20,775 nt of DNA from contig JAAAKB020164988.1 of NCBI GenBank assembly GCA_010014835.2, positions 1-20,775 on the forward strand, given 5' to 3'. Below are positions 18,287 through 20,775 of this stretch, piece after piece; within the stretch, counting starts at the first letter, position 1; every line of letters begins with the position of its first letter. Below the pieces are notes generated by a model. The model was not told the origin of the DNA. It did not search any database and saw nothing but the letters and a program-made list of their open reading frames with translations. A program made the translations under genes and the position numbers. The DNA is from Apostichopus leukothele. Its lineage: Eukaryota > Echinodermata > Holothuroidea > Aspidochirotida > Stichopodidae.

Positions 18287-18512
18287 TTACATTGTCAGAC
18301 TTTGGGTATTTCGGAGGCTATTATGAAAACCCATCAATCCATTCTCTCCACTGTGGAGGGAAGCATCGATTCTTAGGAAAGGTTTGATACTGCTTGGCAA
18401 ACAATAGAAGTGACCATCACCTTGCGGGGAGTCGTTGTCCATGACGTAATACACCATTGATTCTGTCCACGTCATTCATTGTCAAGGGGGCAGGAGTTTC
18501 GTAGTATTCCAT
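18287..18512 (-). CDS. coding-like island, possibly broken gene or exon
   Basis: A minus-strand ORF from ATG (18475) to TAA (18287) encodes 62 residues, including YYVMDNDSPQGDGHFYC, then LPSSIKPFLRIDASL and HSGENGLMGFHN: balanced, globular-looking composition. A second minus-strand frame overlaps its start (18417-18512, 31 codons) and also looks coding (MEYYETPAPLTMNDVDRING). The region has more CpG (five within about 130 bases) than its flanks. Coding quality in more than one frame suggests an old broken copy or an exon boundary that I cannot place; AAG|GTGATG near 18420 is a possible donor. A TATAAAAG box lies upstream at 18745-18738. No family is recognised, so its origin (host gene or mobile element) is open. 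Confidence 0.35.
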
Positions 18513-18603
18513 CCAAACACTGTTAGAAGCTATCGATGCAGTCAAGGTTGTGCATGAAATAACGGATTGAGGTTACGATACTAAGAAATATGAATCAAAT
18601 AAT

Positions 18604-18619
18604 TCCTCTGTACAGAGGA
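18604..18619. repeat. 16-bp perfect palindrome
   Basis: TCCTCTGTACAGAGGA equals its own reverse complement. The function is unknown. Confidence 0.85.
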
Positions 18620-18717
18620 TTTTCATGGAAATGATTGGTTGTTAAAGGAATGCTCAGTAAACCCTTCTGTTCCCACTTCATAGTGTGTTGTGTGTAAGCA
18701 TGGATCCTGCCTGCATA

Positions 18718-18745
18718 ATGAATATTCATGATATGACCTTTTATA
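18718..18745 (-). promoter_or_regulatory. TATA box and POU-type palindrome
   Basis: The minus strand reads TATAAAAG at 18745-18738. Just downstream, ATGAATATTCAT (18718-18729) is a perfect 12-bp palindrome resembling dimeric POU/octamer sites. Both sit upstream of the coding-like island at 18287-18512 on the same strand. The evidence is motif likeness only. Confidence 0.2.
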
Positions 18746-18849
18746 GGCTAAGGACAAATCAGTTAGGTCTGATGATGAAAGCCAATGGCTTCCTTATACT
18801 TCCTTCTCGATGGGAAATATTTCATTAAATGTAATTATAGTAACATGTG

Positions 18850-20115
18850 CCCACTAATGGGCAGCAGTTCGGTAGCTACTAGCTGTGAGGGTATGAGCTA
18901 ATCGTTCTGTGTCCCACCTGATTCTCAGCGTGTAATGACTAAATATTGACTTAAGCAATAAAAGCAGAGAAATTACTATATAGTTGCTACTGTATGTAAA
19001 GCATGCATGGAACTGGACAATTAATACCTGGTATACATGTCTGTGATGTAGTACTCCATTGATGATAGTATTAACATACACAGAAATAAAGATACTTTCA
19101 AGTATGGGGCCGTCACATGCACTCTTTGTCCAGAGCCCTGTTTCTATTAATTTGTTTTCCGTTTGTGCAGCCTACAATTGAATAAATTTATAATAAATAT
19201 ATATGGAGGGAAAGCAGTCCTTAAGATCAGATGGGCAATTCATACATACCATTACTTAATTTTTTTTGTATGTGTGGCTTTACAGTTATAAACCAGATTG
19301 CAAACATGCATTGTGGTTCCAATGATGTAACATGAGCAGTTTTCTTCATGAAACTGACAAGATGTATAGTCAGGGTGTACAACATACTTGATCTTAGTAG
19401 TACAGAGAAAAGCAATGTGATGTGACAAACTTTGAATTCACAATGACACAGGCTGTCCTGAAATGACAATTGACCTCAACAACAGGCTTCTTGACTTTCT
19501 ACCTGATTTTAACATTGTGCTCAGTAGCCTCAGTACCACTTACAAATACCCTACAGCATCCAAGTGGGTAACTGTGACTACAATATCCATATTTATACCA
19601 ACCACAAACAGTAGGGACCTGTCATGTAGATGACCTGGCAAGAGTTACATTTGAAAAATACCAAAATGAAAGTATAAATGTTCACTGTCATCATTTAACT
19701 CTCTACCAAAGTTGCTTAACAAAGAGCTCTTATTATGTTTTGATAGACAGAGCCACTAATTGGTGTGGTTTTCCACTGAAAATCAGTTGGGAGTCATGGA
19801 ATTCCAGTGGCAAAAATAGATGGTCATTTGTTAAGGTGTCTGAAAACACTTTTGTGACTAATGTGAAGGTGAGGAAGACAGGGGAAGATATGAAATAGAT
19901 ACCTGGACGGGAAGTGAAAGTACTTGGACAGACAGGACAGTAAATAAATGAAACAGGCTCAGAGAATGATATGCGCAGTTGCCAGAGTATGAGAGTTACC
20001 AACACTTAGGTTGGAGTATAGGACTGTGTACATGTTTAAGAGGTGTATGGCCAGTCAGAACAAACCCAAGCAGAAAACTAATATTGAACTGGCGAGGAAG
20101 GGGCAAAGGATTGTA
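18850..20115. other. non-coding stretch
   Basis: Four short frames on the minus strand (18854-19081, 19227-19469, 19733-20005 and neighbours) have no splice support or recognisable domain. No named repeat was seen. Confidence 0.45.
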
Positions 20116-20140
20116 GGGGATGAGAAGGGGGGGGGGAGGG
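20116..20140 (+). other. G-rich run (quadruplex-forming)
   Basis: GGGG-ATGAGAA-G10-A-GGG on the plus strand gives at least four G3 runs with loops of 7 nt or less. Confidence 0.6.
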
Positions 20141-20775
20141 ATATGTGTGCAGGGTGCAAAAAATTGGGCAAGCCAAAAGATTAATATTAACTATAATAAA
20201 TGGTTTCTTTGTTTATGATGTAGTACATCCACTGTTATATGGGTGGCTCTATACATTATTGGTCCATTTGTAACAGCCACAGTATTTGCCACCACACTGT
20301 GAATCTGTTTAGACATTTTCTGTGTATTAATACCTCTTATAAGACAGTAACATGCCATTAGTTAGACATAAAATGACTTCACTATTCAATTAAAATGATG
20401 GTACATCTGATTTGTCCATCACAAGGACATTACACACAATCTGACCATATATATATATATTTGAAATCATCAACTTCCATGTCTCTGTAATAACCACAGA
20501 ATGAAGCAAAGAAAACGGGAAGAACTGTCTCTTAAATTAATCATTTTTATCTTAGATACAACACTATGAAAGGCGTGTATGGATTTCTATTGACTCAGAA
20601 CTTGGCATTTTCTATTCTATTTCTCAATTATGTGAAAGAATATGACAATTATGTAATATCCTGGAAGACAGGTTAAACAATTACATGGTTTTGAAACTTC
20701 CTACATCATATGTAGCAAATCCTCTACTGTATTCCTCACATACAACATGTCCCTCTTATATGCATACACCAGCTT
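20141..20775. other. non-coding stretch with a short AT microsatellite
   Basis: (AT)7 lies at 20447-20460. No exon or named element is supported up to the window end. Confidence 0.5.

Noticed and set aside
18737-18748. SRF CArG box CCTTTTATAGG
   Set aside because: It has seven A/T bases between CC and GG instead of six; the TATA-box reading on the minus strand fits better.
19227-20005. Two minus-strand frames of 80 and 90 residues
   Set aside because: No ATG in good context, no splice support, no domain; typical chance frames.

Overview
This looks like AT-rich, non-compact nuclear DNA from an animal, most likely a marine invertebrate. No bacterial gene layout is present: there are no long ORFs, no operons and no ribosome binding sites. 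What is present is intron-like and intergenic sequence, microsatellites (GAT, AT), short minisatellites, C-to-T decayed ends of small DNA transposons, a SINE-type tail with an ATT-rich end, and a hammerhead-ribozyme-like motif of the kind carried by Penelope-like retroelements. Species and chromosome cannot be told from the sequence. No protein could be assigned to a named family, so every coding call is a reading from frame, splice signals and composition, not from homology.

Layout. 1-3600: non-coding, with a pyrimidine tract (865-917), an AT-rich tract (about 2082-2127) and an 11-bp tandem repeat (2361-2404). 3641-4440: the best small-gene candidate, on the minus strand. It has a perfect CRE palindrome (4414-4421), a consensus 5' splice site (4315/4314) and, downstream, a 50-residue ORF for a putative small membrane protein (3641-3793). 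A weaker plus-strand exon candidate (4488-4731) lies on the other side of the CRE, so the CRE region may be a bidirectional promoter. 4740-9100: mostly featureless, with a SINE-like tail near 5740 and a doubtful inverted-end element (7323-7892). 9136-9461: two facing CCAAT boxes, an IRF-type element and a decayed transposon end rich in CCGATA words.

9700-16030 holds a scatter of short minus-strand exon candidates (9970-9990, 10071-10132, 11437-11593, 12665-12724, 15375-15418, 15960-16028). Each has an AG acceptor, a GT donor and an open frame, and several neighbours agree in phase. They may belong to one minus-strand gene, but short exons of this kind also arise by chance. The same interval has the 10-bp minisatellite (10911-10990), several G-quadruplex-type runs, a perfect 31-bp palindrome flanked by 7-bp direct repeats (12083-12127), a 200-bp hAT-like MITE (12281-12480), the pure GAT array (13079-13152) and the hammerhead-like motif (13985-14025).

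16200-20775: a cluster of developmental-type transcription factor motifs (17455-17555), an ETS palindrome near 18110, a CpG-containing coding-like island on the minus strand (18287-18512), and then non-coding sequence to the end. How any of these genes work together cannot be said.
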